The notes below the pieces were generated by a model. The model ran no database searches. It was not told where the DNA came from and saw only the letters and a list, made by a program, of their open reading frames with translations. Of a stretch of 64,000 bases of DNA, positions 1 to 8,959 are shown one piece after another. The first letter of the stretch is position 1. Each line of letters begins with the position of its first letter. The translations under genes and the position numbers were made by a program. Source of the stretch: Rhodovulum tesquicola (GTDB taxonomy: Bacteria > Pseudomonadota > Alphaproteobacteria > Rhodobacterales > Rhodobacteraceae); the NCBI RefSeq assembly GCF_024128855.1, contig NZ_JAMYDV010000003.1, positions 124,001 through 188,000 on the forward strand, in the 5' to 3' direction.

Positions 1-518
1 TCCTCGGCCAGCCCTTCCAGCCCGCGGGCGCGGCCGGTGCCGTTCTTGACCACGGTCGCGACACCCGTGACCGAAACCAGCGCCTCGGCCAGCGCGTCCA
101 GATGGGTTTCGGCCCAGGCGGCGTTGGGCTGGATCACCGCCGTCGCGCCGAAGCGGTCGATCACCACGCCGGGCAGCCCGTCGGCCTCGGCATGGACCAG
201 CCGGTAGAAGGGCGCGTCATACAGCCGTTCGCGCAGCGCCAGCGCGCGCGACAACCGCGCCGCCAGCCAGTCCGGCCCGATCACCGCCTCGGGGTCGGGG
301 TCCATCATGCGCGCGATGATCTTCGAGACAGGGTTCACCGTGACCAGGCCCAGCGGCTGGCGTTCGGCATCCTCCAGCAGGGCGAGCGCTCCGGGCGCCA
401 GCGCCTTGGTGCGCCGGTCGGTGACCAGTTCATCGGCATAGACCCAGGGGAATCCATGGCGAAGCGCGCGGGCCTCGACCTTGGGGCGCAAGCGGACGGT
501 GGGGCGGGGATCGGTCAT
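1..518 (-). CDS. Class I SAM-dependent rRNA methyltransferase, RlmI-like (3' end beyond window)
   Basis: Only the first ~172 residues are in the window; the C-terminus runs off the left edge. The N-terminus ([22 protein letters not shown], split here for brevity) carries the PUA-type RNA-binding region of the RlmI family, with the [11 protein letters not shown] stretch near residue 21 and the NPxSKIIARM stretch near residue 70. Family members methylate a cytosine of 23S rRNA; the catalytic Rossmann domain is not visible here. The start ATG at 518 is the first in frame with the PUA domain. The gene is divergent from edd, sharing a 134-bp upstream region. The family is clear; the exact target base is not. 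Confidence 0.8.
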   Translation of the reverse strand, partial: MTDPRPTVRLRPKVEARALRHGFPWVYADELVTDRRTKALAPGALALLEDAERQPLGLVTVNPVSKIIARMMDPDPEAVIGPDWLAARLSRALALRERLYDAPFYRLVHAEADGLPGVVIDRFGATAVIQPNAAWAETHLDALAEALVSVTGVATVVKNGTGRARGLEGLAE

Positions 519-594
519 GCGCTTTCCTTACGCCTGCCATGAGGCCGCGAAAAGAGGGGATTGTCGCCCGCTTGGCCTCTGGCGGGCTTTCCTT

Positions 595-606
595 GTTAGC
601 GCTAAC
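595..606. promoter_or_regulatory. Palindromic operator, LacI-family type, upstream of edd
   Basis: GTTAGCGCTAAC is a perfect 12-bp palindrome with a central CG, the form typical of LacI/GalR-family operators. It lies 47 bp before the edd start and 77 bp before the divergent methyltransferase start. In Rhodobacter a LacI-family regulator (CceR) is reported to control Entner-Doudoroff genes, so edd-eda is a plausible target. The identity of the regulator is inference. Confidence 0.6.
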
Positions 607-652
607 CGCCTATACCCGGTCTCAGCCCCCGACCCGGACGAGGAGACGGCCC

Positions 653-2458
653 ATGGCGCTGAACCCCGTGCTTGCCGCGGTGACCGAGGCGATCGCCGCG
701 CGGTCGCGCCCGACCCGCGCCGCCTATCTGGAGCGGATTGCCCGCGCCGCCGAGCAGGGCCCGGCGCGCGCGCATCTGACCTGCGGCAACCAGGCCCATG
801 CCTATGCCGCGATGGGCGCGGCCAAGGACCGGCTGGCCGAGGGACGCGCGCCAAATCTGGGCATCGTCACGGCCTATAACGACATGCTGTCCGCGCATCA
901 GCCGCTTGAACGCTTCCCCGACCTGATCCGCGCCGCCGCAGCCGAGGCGGGCGCGACGGCACAGGTCGCGGGCGGCGTGCCTGCCATGTGCGACGGGATC
1001 ACGCAGGGCCAGGCGGGAATGGAACTGTCGCTGTTCTCGCGCGACGTGATCGCTATGGCCGCGGCGGTGGCGCTGTCGCATGACTGCTATGACGCGGCGG
1101 TGTTCCTTGGCGTCTGCGACAAGATCGTGCCGGGGCTGGTGATCGCCGCCGCCAGTTTCGGCCATATCCCGGCGGTGTTCCTGCCCGCGGGGCCGATGAC
1201 CTCCGGCCTGCCCAACGACGAAAAGGCCCGCGTACGCCAGCGCTTTGCCACGGGAGAGATCGGGCGCGAGGAATTGATGGCGGCCGAGATGGCGTCCTAT
1301 CACGGGCCGGGCACCTGCACCTTCTACGGCACCGCGAATTCCAACCAGATGCTGATGGAGGTGATGGGCCTGCACCTGCCCGGCGCCAGTTTCGTCAACC
1401 CCAACACGCCCTTGCGCGATGCACTGACGGTGGCGGGGGCGAAACGTGCGCTGGAGATCACCGCGCTGGGCAACGCCTATACGCCTGCGGGCCATGTGCT
1501 GGACGAACGTGCCTTTGCCAACGGGATCGTGGGGCTGATGGCAACGGGCGGCTCGACCAACCTGGTGCTGCACCTGCCCGCGATGGCGCGGGCGGCGGGG
1601 ATCGTGCTGGATCTTGACGATTTCGCCCGGCTGTCCGAGGTGACGCCGCTGATGGCGCGGGTCTATCCCAACGGGCTGGCGGATGTGAACCATTTCCACG
1701 CGGCCGGCGGGCTTGGCTACCTGATCGGCGAATTGCTGGGCGCCGGGCTTCTGCACCCCGATACCCTGACCGTCGCGGGACCGGGGCTTGACCGCTATAC
1801 GCAGGAACCGCGGCTGATCGACGGCGCGCTTCATTGGGTTGCGGGCGCGGGCGCCAGCCTGAACGACGCGATCCTGCGCCCCGCCGCCGATCCCTTCCAG
1901 CCCAGCGGCGGGCTCAAGGCGCTGTCGGGCAACCTTGGCCGCGGCATCGTCAAGACCTCGGCCGTCGCGCCCGAGCGCCACATCGTCGAGGCCCCCGCGC
2001 GGATCTTCGAAAGCCAGGAGGACGTCAAGGCCGCCTTCAAGCGCGGCGAGTTCACGCAGGATACCGTGGTCGTCGTCCGCTTCCAGGGGCCGCGCGCCAA
2101 TGGCATGCCGGAACTCCATTCCCTGACCCCGACACTCGCCGTGCTTCAGGATCGCGGGCTAAAGGTGGCGCTGGTCACCGACGGGCGGATGTCGGGGGCC
2201 AGCGGCAAGGTGCCCGCCGCGATCCACCTCACGCCCGAGGCGGCCGGGGGCGGCCCGCTTGCGCGGCTTCGGGATGGCGACGTGATCCGGCTGGATGCCG
2301 TGGCGGGCACGCTCGATGTCACGACACAAGGCGCGCTTGATCGCCCGCCCGCAACCCCGGATCTTTCGGCCAATGCGACGGGGATGGGGCGCGAGCTTTT
2401 CGCGGCCTTCCGCGCCCATGCGGGCCCCGCGACCGAGGGGGCAAGCCCGATCCTGTGA
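653..2458 (+). CDS. edd: Phosphogluconate dehydratase
   Basis: 601 residues, the usual length for Edd. It removes water from 6-phosphogluconate to give 2-keto-3-deoxy-6-phosphogluconate (KDPG), the committing step of the Entner-Doudoroff pathway, in the cytoplasm with an iron-sulfur cluster. It belongs to the IlvD/Edd family: [16 protein letters not shown] near residue 75, MCDGITQGQ (Cys113), GVCDKIVPG (Cys155) and [14 protein letters not shown] (Cys222), the last two matching conserved cluster cysteines. ATG 653 was chosen over an in-frame extension to 539 because the extension has no family similarity and would run across the operator at 595. It is followed 57 bp later by eda. Confidence 0.95.
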   Translation: MALNPVLAAVTEAIAARSRPTRAAYLERIARAAEQGPARAHLTCGNQAHAYAAMGAAKDRLAEGRAPNLGIVTAYNDMLSAHQPLERFPDLIRAAAAEAGATAQVAGGVPAMCDGITQGQAGMELSLFSRDVIAMAAAVALSHDCYDAAVFLGVCDKIVPGLVIAAASFGHIPAVFLPAGPMTSGLPNDEKARVRQRFATGEIGREELMAAEMASYHGPGTCTFYGTANSNQMLMEVMGLHLPGASFVNPNTPLRDALTVAGAKRALEITALGNAYTPAGHVLDERAFANGIVGLMATGGSTNLVLHLPAMARAAGIVLDLDDFARLSEVTPLMARVYPNGLADVNHFHAAGGLGYLIGELLGAGLLHPDTLTVAGPGLDRYTQEPRLIDGALHWVAGAGASLNDAILRPAADPFQPSGGLKALSGNLGRGIVKTSAVAPERHIVEAPARIFESQEDVKAAFKRGEFTQDTVVVVRFQGPRANGMPELHSLTPTLAVLQDRGLKVALVTDGRMSGASGKVPAAIHLTPEAAGGGPLARLRDGDVIRLDAVAGTLDVTTQGALDRPPATPDLSANATGMGRELFAAFRAHAGPATEGASPIL

Positions 2459-2459
2459 C

Positions 2460-2480
2460 TTCTTCTTGGCACAAATACCC
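2460..2480 (-). repeat. Degenerate copy of a dispersed intergenic motif
   Basis: Read on the minus strand this is GGTATTTGTG followed by CCAAGAAGAAG, close to the motif GGATATTT-3 bases-GCCAGAAGAAG found between ilvB and ilvN and twice between hisA and hisF. Here it lacks the GC hairpins that precede the motif elsewhere. It sits in the 57-bp gap between edd and eda. Confidence 0.4.
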
Positions 2481-2515
2481 ATGACCCGCCCTGCAATCCC
2501 GCGAAAAGGCCCGCC

Positions 2516-3157
2516 ATGACGCCCCACGCCGCCAGCGAGATCCTTGAAACGCTCTGCCGCCAGGCCCCGGTGATCCCCGTCCTCGTGATCGAGGATGCCG
2601 CCCATGCCCGCCCGCTGGCCGAGGCGCTGGTCGCGGGCGGGCTGCCGGTCCTGGAGGTCACCCTGCGCACGCCCGCCGCGCTGGAGGCGATCCGCGCGAT
2701 GACCCGCGTCGAGGGCGCGATCGTCGGCGCGGGCACACTGATCACGCCCGAAGATGTCGAGGCCGCGCAAGGCGCCGGCGCGCGGTTCGGCGTGTCGCCC
2801 GGGGCAACGCCGATGCTGCTGGACGCGGCGCGGGCGGGCGCGCTGCCGCTGTTGCCGGGGGCGGCCACGGCGACCGAGGCGATGGCGCTGCTGGAACGGG
2901 GCTTCAGCGTGCAGAAATTCTTTCCCGCCGAGGCCGCGGGCGGCGTCGCGGCGCTGAGGGCGCTGGGCGGTCCCCTGCCCCGCATCCGCTTCTGCCCCAC
3001 GGGCGGGATCGGTCCGGCAAACGCGGCCGACTACCTCGCCTTGCCGAACACGCTTTGCGTGGGCGGGTCCTGGGTGGCGCCCGGGGCATTGGTGGCGGCG
3101 GGCGACTGGGCGGGGATCACGGCGCTGGCCCGCGCGGCCACCGGGCTGGGGCGCTAG
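2516..3157 (+). CDS. eda: KDPG aldolase (2-dehydro-3-deoxy-phosphogluconate aldolase)
   Basis: 213 residues, typical for Eda. It is a class I aldolase that cleaves KDPG to pyruvate and glyceraldehyde 3-phosphate, the second Entner-Doudoroff step. The Schiff-base lysine is Lys134 in SVQKFFPAE, the catalytic glutamate is Glu47 in LEVTLRT, and the phosphate-binding GGIGPANAADYL lies near the C-terminus. It is co-directional with edd and separated by 57 bp, so the two are almost certainly one operon. It converges on the small minus-strand gene 21 bp further on. Confidence 0.95.
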   Translation: MTPHAASEILETLCRQAPVIPVLVIEDAAHARPLAEALVAGGLPVLEVTLRTPAALEAIRAMTRVEGAIVGAGTLITPEDVEAAQGAGARFGVSPGATPMLLDAARAGALPLLPGAATATEAMALLERGFSVQKFFPAEAAGGVAALRALGGPLPRIRFCPTGGIGPANAADYLALPNTLCVGGSWVAPGALVAAGDWAGITALARAATGLGR

Positions 3158-3178
3158 CCGCAGCGGTCGGGCTTTCGA

Positions 3179-3445
3179 TCAGCTGCGCCGACCCCGGGCC
3201 CCGCCCCGCCGCCGCGCAACAGGGCCGTCGTCGAGCCCGGCGCGCAGCACAGCCGTCATCGGATGATCGGGCGCCGCCGCGCCATATTCCGCGATGAGCC
3301 GCTTCAATGCCTGCCCTGCGACGACCTCCGCGGGCAACGACAGCGCCCAGTCGAGGAAGATCGAGCGGCATTCCTCGGGCCCGATTCCCTCGATCCGGTA
3401 GGCCTCGCGGATCAGCCCCTTGGGGTCGGCCGCTTCAATCCGCAT
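3179..3445 (-). CDS. Small conserved hypothetical protein coupled to glnE
   Basis: 88 residues, no recognised domain. The N-terminal two thirds (IREAYRIEGI, ECRSIFLDWALSLP) look like a compact soluble helical protein; the C-terminus is Arg/Gly-rich. The start overlaps the end of glnE by 11 bp, which suggests translational coupling. Linkage to glnE hints at a role in nitrogen metabolism, but no function can be assigned from sequence. The overlap and coherent composition make it more likely to be real than a chance frame. Confidence 0.65.
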   Translation of the reverse strand: MRIEAADPKGLIREAYRIEGIGPEECRSIFLDWALSLPAEVVAGQALKRLIAEYGAAAPDHPMTAVLRAGLDDGPVARRRGGARGRRS

Positions 3446-6245
3446 CGCGCGCTTCCACCGGGCCGCGTGCGATCACCGCCTCGATCACCTCCGCCGCCTT
3501 GGCACGCCCCCGGTCAAGCAGCGCCTCGAGCGCGGCCGCATCCTCTGCCCCGGTGCCGCGCAAAAGGAAGGTCAGCCCGCCTTCGCCCAGCCGAGCCGGA
3601 TCGAGCGGCGCCTCGGAGATGAGCCGGGCCGCGCCCTGCACCTTTCGCGACAGCGTGTAGGTATCGCAGAGCGCCTGCGCCTCGTCCGCCCCCAGCCATC
3701 CGGACGCGACGCCGGCCTCCAGTTGCTCGGCCACCGAGGTCGCCGGGCTGGCCGCGATCAATGCCGCGGCCGAGGCGATCAGTTCGATATCCTGCCCCCG
3801 CCCCGGCCCCTGCTTGCCGTCCCAGGCAGATGTTGCGGGTCTGGCCTCGGCCAGCCTGCGGCGCATGTCGACCACACCGGCGAGCACCCGGCCCGGATCC
3901 GCCTTGTCGGCCAGCAGCTCGCGCCGGAACGCCTCGACCTCGTCGGCCAATGCCGGATCGCCTGCCACGGGCCGCGCCCGCGTCAGCGCCAGATGTTCCC
4001 AGGTCCAGGCCTCCTCGCGCTGGTAGTTGCGGAAGCTCTGGAGCGAGGTCGCCACCGGCCCCTGATTGCCCGAGGGGCGCAGGCGCATGTCGACCTCGTA
4101 AAGCTTGCCCTCGGCCATCGGCGCGGTCAGCGCGGTGACGAGCGCCTGGGTCAGCCGCGCGTAATAGGCGCGCGCGGCAAGCGGGCGGCGGCCCTGGGAC
4201 GCCTCGACCCCGTCGGCATCGTAGATCACGATGAGGTCCAGATCGGATTTCGCGGTCAGCGCGCCCGCCCCGAGCGAGCCCATGCCCAGCACCACCGCGC
4301 CCTTGCCGGGCGGCGCCCCGTGCTTGGCCGCGAACCCCGCCACCACATGCGGCCAGAGGGCTGCCAGAACCGCCTGGGCCAGATCGGCATATTCGCGTCC
4401 CGCCTCGGCCGCGTCGATCAGCCCGCGCAGGAAATGCACGCCCACGCGGAAATGCCATTCCTTGACCCAGGCCCGCGCCGCATCGAGCTGACGTTCGTAA
4501 TCGTCCAGCGCGGCAAGCCTGCGCACCAGCGCCGTTGTCAGCGCCGCGCGCCCGGGCCAGGGCTGGAAGAAATCGCCGCCGATCACCGCATCCAGAACGC
4601 CCGCGTTGCGGGACAGGTATTGCGCCAGTTCGGGCGAGACGGAGGTGATGTCGATGATCAGGTCGATCAGTTGCGGGTTCGCCTCGAACAGCGAGAAAAG
4701 CTGCACCCCGGCTGGCAGCCCTGCAAGGAAGCCGTCGAAGGCCGAGAACGCCTCGCCCGGCCGGGCGGCCCTGGTCAGACGGCCCAGAAGGTCGGGTTTC
4801 AGCCGGTTGAAGATCTCGCGCGCCCGGGCCGAGCGCAGGCAGGGATATTGCGGCCAGCGCTCGACGATCTCGCCCGCGCTGTCGGGAAGGTCGGGCACCC
4901 CGTCGGCCCGTCCGCCCTTGCCGGGCTGGAAGAAATCCTCGGTCAGCCCATCCACCCGTTCGAGCCGTTCCTTCAATGCGGCGCGCCACGCATCGACATC
5001 GGCCCAGCCGCAGAAATGCGCGATCCGGGCGATCTGGTCGGCGTTTCCCGGCAGCTTGTGGGTCTGGGCGTCGTTGACCATCTGCAGCCGGTGTTCGACC
5101 TCGCGATGCGCGCGGTAATCCTCGGTCAGCGTCTCGGCCACGTCCTGCGGGATCCAGCCCTTTTCGGCGAGCCGCGCCAGCCCCTCGATGGTGCCGCGCA
5201 CGCGCAGGTCGGCATCGCGCCCGCCCGCGATCAGTTGCCGTGTCTGGGTGAAGAACTCGATCTCGCGGATGCCGCCCTGGCCCAGCTTCATGTCATGGCC
5301 TTCAAGGGCCAGCGCGCCATGCAGCCCCTTGTGGTTGCGGATCTTCAGCCGCATGTCATGCGCATCCTGGATCGCCGCGAAATCCAGATGCCTGCGCCAG
5401 ACGAAGGGACGCAGCCGGTCGAGATAGGCCCAGCCCGCCGCGATATCGCCCGCGCAGGGCCGGGCCTTGATATGGGCGGCGCGCTCCCATGTCCGGCCGA
5501 GGCTTTCGTAATAGCGTTCGGCCGCCTCCATCGAGATGCAGACCGGCGTCACGCTGGCATCGGGGCGCAGGCGCAGGTCGGTGCGGAAGACATAGCCCTC
5601 GCCGGTCAGTTCGGACAGCAGCGCGGTCATCCGGCGGGTGATCTTGACGAAACCGCTGCGCACCTCGTGGAAATCGGCCTCGTCAAAGCGGTCCTGGTCG
5701 AACAGCATGATCAGGTCGATATCCGAGGAATAGTTCAGCTCGTGCGCGCCCTGCTTGCCCATGGCCAGCGCCACCATTCCGCCTGCGGTATCCGCATCCG
5801 CCTCGCTCAGGCCGGGCAGCTTGCCGCGCGCGATCTCGGCCGCGACCAGCCGCCTCAGCGCCACGTCCACGCAGGTATCGGCGAAATCGGTCAGCGCCCC
5901 GGTCACGCGCTCCAGTGGCCAGGCGCCCCCCAGATCGGCCAGCGCGATCCACAGCGCCGCGCGCCGCTTGGCCTGCCTGAGCCCCGATTTCAGCCCGTCG
6001 AGCGGCAGCGCGCGGATTTCGTCCAGAAGCCCGGCAAGGACGGCATCCGGGTCGGCGGCCAGCGCCGCCTCGAGCCAGCCGGTTTCCTGCACCATCAGCC
6101 CCCACAGATAGGGGCTGCACCCGGCGGTTCCGGCCAGCAATTCGCGGGTCTCGGGGGGCTGCGACGCAAAGCGGTCGGCCGCCTCGGCGGCGCGGTCGGG
6201 CTCGTGCGGGACGGGCGAACGGGTCAGGCGGGCGGCGAGGCTCAT
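3435..6245 (-). CDS. glnE: Bifunctional glutamine synthetase adenylyltransferase/deadenylase
   Basis: 936 residues, the expected size. GlnE adds and removes AMP on glutamine synthetase in response to PII and glutamine, setting GS activity to nitrogen status. Two nucleotidyltransferase domains are visible: the N-terminal one with YSSDIDLIMLF (SDIDL at 174-178) and the C-terminal one with KSDLDLIVIYD (about residue 667). The start MSLAARL at 6245 was taken because a longer open frame reaching 6758 enters the oppositely oriented YbaK gene and shows no family similarity. Confidence 0.95.
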   Translation of the reverse strand: MSLAARLTRSPVPHEPDRAAEAADRFASQPPETRELLAGTAGCSPYLWGLMVQETGWLEAALAADPDAVLAGLLDEIRALPLDGLKSGLRQAKRRAALWIALADLGGAWPLERVTGALTDFADTCVDVALRRLVAAEIARGKLPGLSEADADTAGGMVALAMGKQGAHELNYSSDIDLIMLFDQDRFDEADFHEVRSGFVKITRRMTALLSELTGEGYVFRTDLRLRPDASVTPVCISMEAAERYYESLGRTWERAAHIKARPCAGDIAAGWAYLDRLRPFVWRRHLDFAAIQDAHDMRLKIRNHKGLHGALALEGHDMKLGQGGIREIEFFTQTRQLIAGGRDADLRVRGTIEGLARLAEKGWIPQDVAETLTEDYRAHREVEHRLQMVNDAQTHKLPGNADQIARIAHFCGWADVDAWRAALKERLERVDGLTEDFFQPGKGGRADGVPDLPDSAGEIVERWPQYPCLRSARAREIFNRLKPDLLGRLTRAARPGEAFSAFDGFLAGLPAGVQLFSLFEANPQLIDLIIDITSVSPELAQYLSRNAGVLDAVIGGDFFQPWPGRAALTTALVRRLAALDDYERQLDAARAWVKEWHFRVGVHFLRGLIDAAEAGREYADLAQAVLAALWPHVVAGFAAKHGAPPGKGAVVLGMGSLGAGALTAKSDLDLIVIYDADGVEASQGRRPLAARAYYARLTQALVTALTAPMAEGKLYEVDMRLRPSGNQGPVATSLQSFRNYQREEAWTWEHLALTRARPVAGDPALADEVEAFRRELLADKADPGRVLAGVVDMRRRLAEARPATSAWDGKQGPGRGQDIELIASAAALIAASPATSVAEQLEAGVASGWLGADEAQALCDTYTLSRKVQGAARLISEAPLDPARLGEGGLTFLLRGTGAEDAAALEALLDRGRAKAAEVIEAVIARGPVEARDAD

Positions 6246-6338
6246 GGCGTCTTGATGCCGGGCGCGGGCGCGGGGGTCAACGGGGTTGCGCCCTGCCCTG
6301 CGCGGCGCTAGTCCGTCCGCGTGGACGGAGGGCAGCGG

Positions 6339-6806
6339 ATGAGCAAGAGCCTGAAACGGGTGCGCGCGGCGCTGGAGGCGGCGGGGCTGACCGCCGATAT
6401 CCGCGAGTTGGGCCAGACCCGCACCGCGCAGGAGGCCGCCGACGCGGTGGGCTGCGCGCTGGACCAGATCGCCAAGTCGATCATCTTTCGCGGCGAGCGG
6501 TTGGGCGAGGCGATCCTGTTCCTGACCGCGGGCGGCAACCGGGTCTGCGATGCCAAGGCATCCGCGCTGGCGGGCGAGCCGCTGGGCAAGGCCGATGCCG
6601 AACTGATCCGCGCCCAGACCGGCTTTGCCATCGGCGGCGTCGCGCCGGTGGGCCATCTGACCCCGATCCGCGCCTTCCTGGACCCCCGGCTGCTGGAGTT
6701 CGGCACGGTCTGGGCCGCCGCCGGCACGCCGCGCCATGTCTTTGCGCTTGACCCGCATGTGCTGCCCGGGCTGACCGGGGCAAGGCTGGCCGATTTCACG
6801 CTCTGA
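6339..6806 (+). CDS. YbaK/EbsC-family aminoacyl-tRNA deacylase
   Basis: 155 residues covering a single YbaK/aa-tRNA deacylase domain. Family members hydrolyse mischarged tRNAs (for example Cys-tRNAPro) in trans. Motifs seen: the DQIAKSIIFR stretch with the conserved lysine, NRVCDAKA, and GFAIGGVAPVGH near residue 110, which forms the family's active-site loop. ATG 6339 follows GGAGGGCAGCGG; a GTG at 6321 is in frame but lacks a ribosome-binding site. It is divergent from glnE across about 90 bp. The substrate cannot be deduced. Confidence 0.88.
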   Translation: MSKSLKRVRAALEAAGLTADIRELGQTRTAQEAADAVGCALDQIAKSIIFRGERLGEAILFLTAGGNRVCDAKASALAGEPLGKADAELIRAQTGFAIGGVAPVGHLTPIRAFLDPRLLEFGTVWAAAGTPRHVFALDPHVLPGLTGARLADFTL

Positions 6807-6813
6807 CCGCGGT

Positions 6814-6834
6814 CATGTGAAAAAGATTCACATG
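6814..6834. promoter_or_regulatory. Perfect inverted repeat, operator 1 upstream of DUF2852 gene
   Basis: CATGTGAA, 5-bp spacer (AAAGA), TTCACATG: 8-bp arms, perfect. It lies just downstream of the YbaK stop and just upstream of a TTGACC -35-like hexamer. A second copy follows at 6874. The half-site recurrence argues for a dimeric repressor or activator. The TGTGA/TCACA spacing is 7, not the 6 of a CRP site. Confidence 0.65.
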
Positions 6835-6839
6835 CCCCC

Positions 6840-6868
6840 TTGACCGGGCCCGGTCGGATACCGATCTG
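6840..6868 (+). promoter_or_regulatory. Possible promoter of the DUF2852 gene
   Basis: TTGACC at 6840-6845 is a good -35; with a 17-bp spacer the -10 would be GATCTG at 6863-6868, which is poor. The arrangement places one palindrome directly upstream of the -35 and the other at the start of transcription, as expected for a repressed promoter. Confidence 0.35.
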
Positions 6869-6873
6869 CGGTC

Positions 6874-6892
6874 ATGTGAAGGTTATTCACAT
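6874..6892. promoter_or_regulatory. Perfect inverted repeat, operator 2 upstream of DUF2852 gene
   Basis: ATGTGAA, 5-bp spacer (GGTTA), TTCACAT: 7-bp perfect arms, with the same half-site and spacer length as the repeat at 6814. The left flank GGTC is also shared. Centres are 59 bp apart. It ends 20 bp before the DUF2852 start codon. Confidence 0.65.
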
Positions 6893-6912
6893 CGCGACCG
6901 AGGAGACCGCCC

Positions 6913-7323
6913 ATGACCACATTCGCCACCTGGCCCGGACGGGCCGAAAGCTGGCTCGACGAGCGCGGAAAGGGGGCCTGGATCGCCGCCATGGTGATCG
7001 GGTTCATCCTGTTCTGGCCTGCGGGCCTTGCCCTTCTTGCCTACATGATCTGGAGCAAACGCATGTTCAACGGAAAGTGCCATTCCCGTCACCGCCAGTT
7101 CCGGCAGGCGCGCGATGCGTTCCGGTCGTCGGGCAATGCCGCCTTCGACGCCTACAAGGCCGATACGCTGCACCGCCTGGAAGAGGAACAGCGCGCCTTC
7201 GAGGAGTTCCTGCACCGGCTGCGCGAGGCCAAGGACAAGGCCGAGTTCGACCAGTTCATGGAAGACCGGGCCCGCCGCGCCCGCGAGACGCCCCCGGCGC
7301 CCGAAATGCCCGTGGGTGCCTGA
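6913..7323 (+). CDS. DUF2852 family membrane protein
   Basis: 136 residues. One or two hydrophobic segments at about 22-45 (AAMVIGFILFWPAGLALLAYMIW) are followed by a charged helical, probably coiled-coil cytoplasmic tail (residues 60-120, rich in Glu, Arg and Lys). This matches the alphaproteobacterial DUF2852 family of unknown function. A GGAGACCGCCC ribosome-binding site precedes ATG 6913. It is preceded by two matched palindromes, so expression is probably under a dedicated regulator. The next gene, an RDD protein, follows after 64 bp on the same strand. Confidence 0.85.
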   Translation: MTTFATWPGRAESWLDERGKGAWIAAMVIGFILFWPAGLALLAYMIWSKRMFNGKCHSRHRQFRQARDAFRSSGNAAFDAYKADTLHRLEEEQRAFEEFLHRLREAKDKAEFDQFMEDRARRARETPPAPEMPVGA

Positions 7324-7387
7324 TTGCACGACCCGCGCGCCCAGCCAAGGGCGCGCGCCCCTTGCCCCGCCGGAAAAGTCCGCCCAA

Positions 7388-7855
7388 ATGTTCGACATGA
7401 CCGACCAGCCCGATCCCCTCTGGGGCCTGCCCGACCCCGTGCTGCATGCCGAGTTCTACAGGAACGTGCCCGCCAAGCGCCTTGTCGCCTGGGTGGTGGA
7501 CACGGTTCTGATCCTGCTGATCGCGCTTCTGGCCCTGCCCTTCACCGCCTTCGCGGCGGTCTTCGTGCTGCCGCTGTTCGTGGCGTTGGTGGGTTTTGTC
7601 TACCGCGTGGTGACGCTGGCGCGCGGATCGGCAACCTGGGGGATGCGCCTGATGGCGATCGAGATCCGCAATGGCCGGGGCGAGCGGCTGGACAGCCAGA
7701 CCGCGGCGCTGCACACGCTGGTCTACTCGCTCGGCATGGCCTTCGTGCTGCCGCAGGTGGTGTCGGTCGTGCTGATGCTGACCGGCGCGCGGGCGCAGGG
7801 GCTGCATGACATGCTGCTGGGAACGGCCGCCATTAACCGTCCTGCAAGGTTCTGA
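7388..7855 (+). CDS. RDD family integral membrane protein
   Basis: 155 residues. The RDD signature appears as the Arg-containing PAKRLVAWVVDTVLI (about 20-34), with hydrophobic segments at ~28-48, ~52-72 and ~110-130 and the WGMRLMAIEIRN motif between them. Family function is uncertain; some members have been linked to ion or solute transport. ATG 7388 was chosen because the longer open frame upstream overlaps the DUF2852 gene. It is co-directional with DUF2852 and with bpt downstream. Confidence 0.85.
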   Translation: MFDMTDQPDPLWGLPDPVLHAEFYRNVPAKRLVAWVVDTVLILLIALLALPFTAFAAVFVLPLFVALVGFVYRVVTLARGSATWGMRLMAIEIRNGRGERLDSQTAALHTLVYSLGMAFVLPQVVSVVLMLTGARAQGLHDMLLGTAAINRPARF

Positions 7856-7938
7856 GCCCCTTCCTCTTGGCAGCACACATAATCGGGTGTTAGCTTTGTG
7901 ACGAAACCACGACCGAATTTTGTCCGACCCCGAGCTTC

Positions 7939-8775
7939 ATGCGCCACACCCTTCCGCTTGCGCCGCAATTCTATGTGACGGCCCCCCAGCCCTGCCCCTA
8001 TCTGGCGCGCCGGATGGAGCGGAAGCTGTTCACGGCGTTGCAGGGCGACAATGCCGAACTTCTGAACGACGCGCTGTCGAAACAGGGCTTCCGGCGGTCG
8101 CAGAACGTGCTCTATCGCCCGGCCTGCGCCGATTGCTCGGCCTGTCTGTCGGCGCGCATCCGGGTTGCCGATTTCCAGCCCAATCGCAGCCAGCGCAAGG
8201 CAAGGGCGCGCAATTCCGACCTTCGCCGTCAGTCCAGCGCGCCCTGGGCCACCGAAGAGCAATACGCCCTGTTCCGCCGCTACCTGGACAGCCGCCACGC
8301 CAATGGCGGCATGGCCGACATGGACATTTTCGAGTTCGCCGCGATGATCGAGGAGACGCCGATCCGCTCGCGCGTGGTGGAATACAGTGCCGAACCCACC
8401 CATGGCGAGAGGCGCCGTCCGCTGATCGCGGTCAGCCTGACCGACATCCTGGATGACGGGTTGTCGATGGTCTATTCCTTCTACGACCCCGACCGCGCGC
8501 GCAGTTCGCTGGGCTCCTATATCATCCTCGACCATATCGAGATCGCCCGCGAGGCCGGGCTGCCCTATGTGTATCTCGGCTACTGGGTGCCGGGCAGTCC
8601 CAAGATGGGCTACAAGTCGAATTTCGACGCGCTCGAGATCTTCAAGAACGGCCATTGGCAGGATATCGGCGACCCGGACTCGCACACGGGCGAGACCCAC
8701 CCGCTTTCGGTGGCGCCCATCGCCGAGCAGGTCGCGCGCATCACCCTGCCCGATACCCAGCCGATCGGGGGCTGA
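7939..8775 (+). CDS. bpt: Aspartate/glutamate leucyltransferase (Bpt-type arginyltransferase family)
   Basis: 278 residues, standard for bacterial Bpt. It transfers an amino acid from tRNA to the N-terminus of proteins beginning with Asp or Glu, marking them for ClpAP/ClpS degradation under the N-end rule. The ATE N-terminal domain has the conserved cysteines CPYL and CADCSAC (about 15-55), and the C-terminal domain has YSFYDPD and [22 protein letters not shown]. Start ATG 7939 opens the conserved [16 protein letters not shown]. It is transcribed in the same direction as the RDD gene, with an 83-bp gap that could hold its own promoter. Confidence 0.92.
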   Translation: MRHTLPLAPQFYVTAPQPCPYLARRMERKLFTALQGDNAELLNDALSKQGFRRSQNVLYRPACADCSACLSARIRVADFQPNRSQRKARARNSDLRRQSSAPWATEEQYALFRRYLDSRHANGGMADMDIFEFAAMIEETPIRSRVVEYSAEPTHGERRRPLIAVSLTDILDDGLSMVYSFYDPDRARSSLGSYIILDHIEIAREAGLPYVYLGYWVPGSPKMGYKSNFDALEIFKNGHWQDIGDPDSHTGETHPLSVAPIAEQVARITLPDTQPIGG

Positions 8776-8869
8776 GTCCGGCCAACGGCGTCCCGGACGC
8801 GGTGCGACCTCCGGAATACCCGACCTGCAAACCTGCCCAAGGTAAGGAAAGACGGACCCCCGCGCCGCG

Positions 8870-8894
8870 CAATTCCGTGCTACAAGTGGAATTG
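8870..8894. promoter_or_regulatory. Inverted repeat upstream of the peroxidase gene
   Basis: CAATTCC and GGAATTG form 7-bp perfect arms around an 11-bp spacer, ending 65 bp before the peroxidase start. It could be an operator or part of a transcript hairpin. No regulator can be named. Confidence 0.35.
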
Positions 8895-8959
8895 TTCCAA
8901 ACGAGTTTCAGATCGGTTCGTTCGACCGCAAGCACCTGATTTCAGGGGAGGATATTGCT

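Noticed and set aside
602-2119. 505-residue minus-strand frame opposite edd
   Set aside because: Shadow of edd with no recognisable domain and no start signals.
3420-6311. 963-residue open frame on the plus strand opposite glnE
   Set aside because: Antisense shadow of a well-supported glnE; composition (many Arg, Gln, His, Gly) is typical of reversed high-GC codons and has no family features.
6814-6892. CRP/FNR sites
   Set aside because: TGTGA and TCACA are 7 bp apart, not 6, and the FNR TTGAT half-site is absent.
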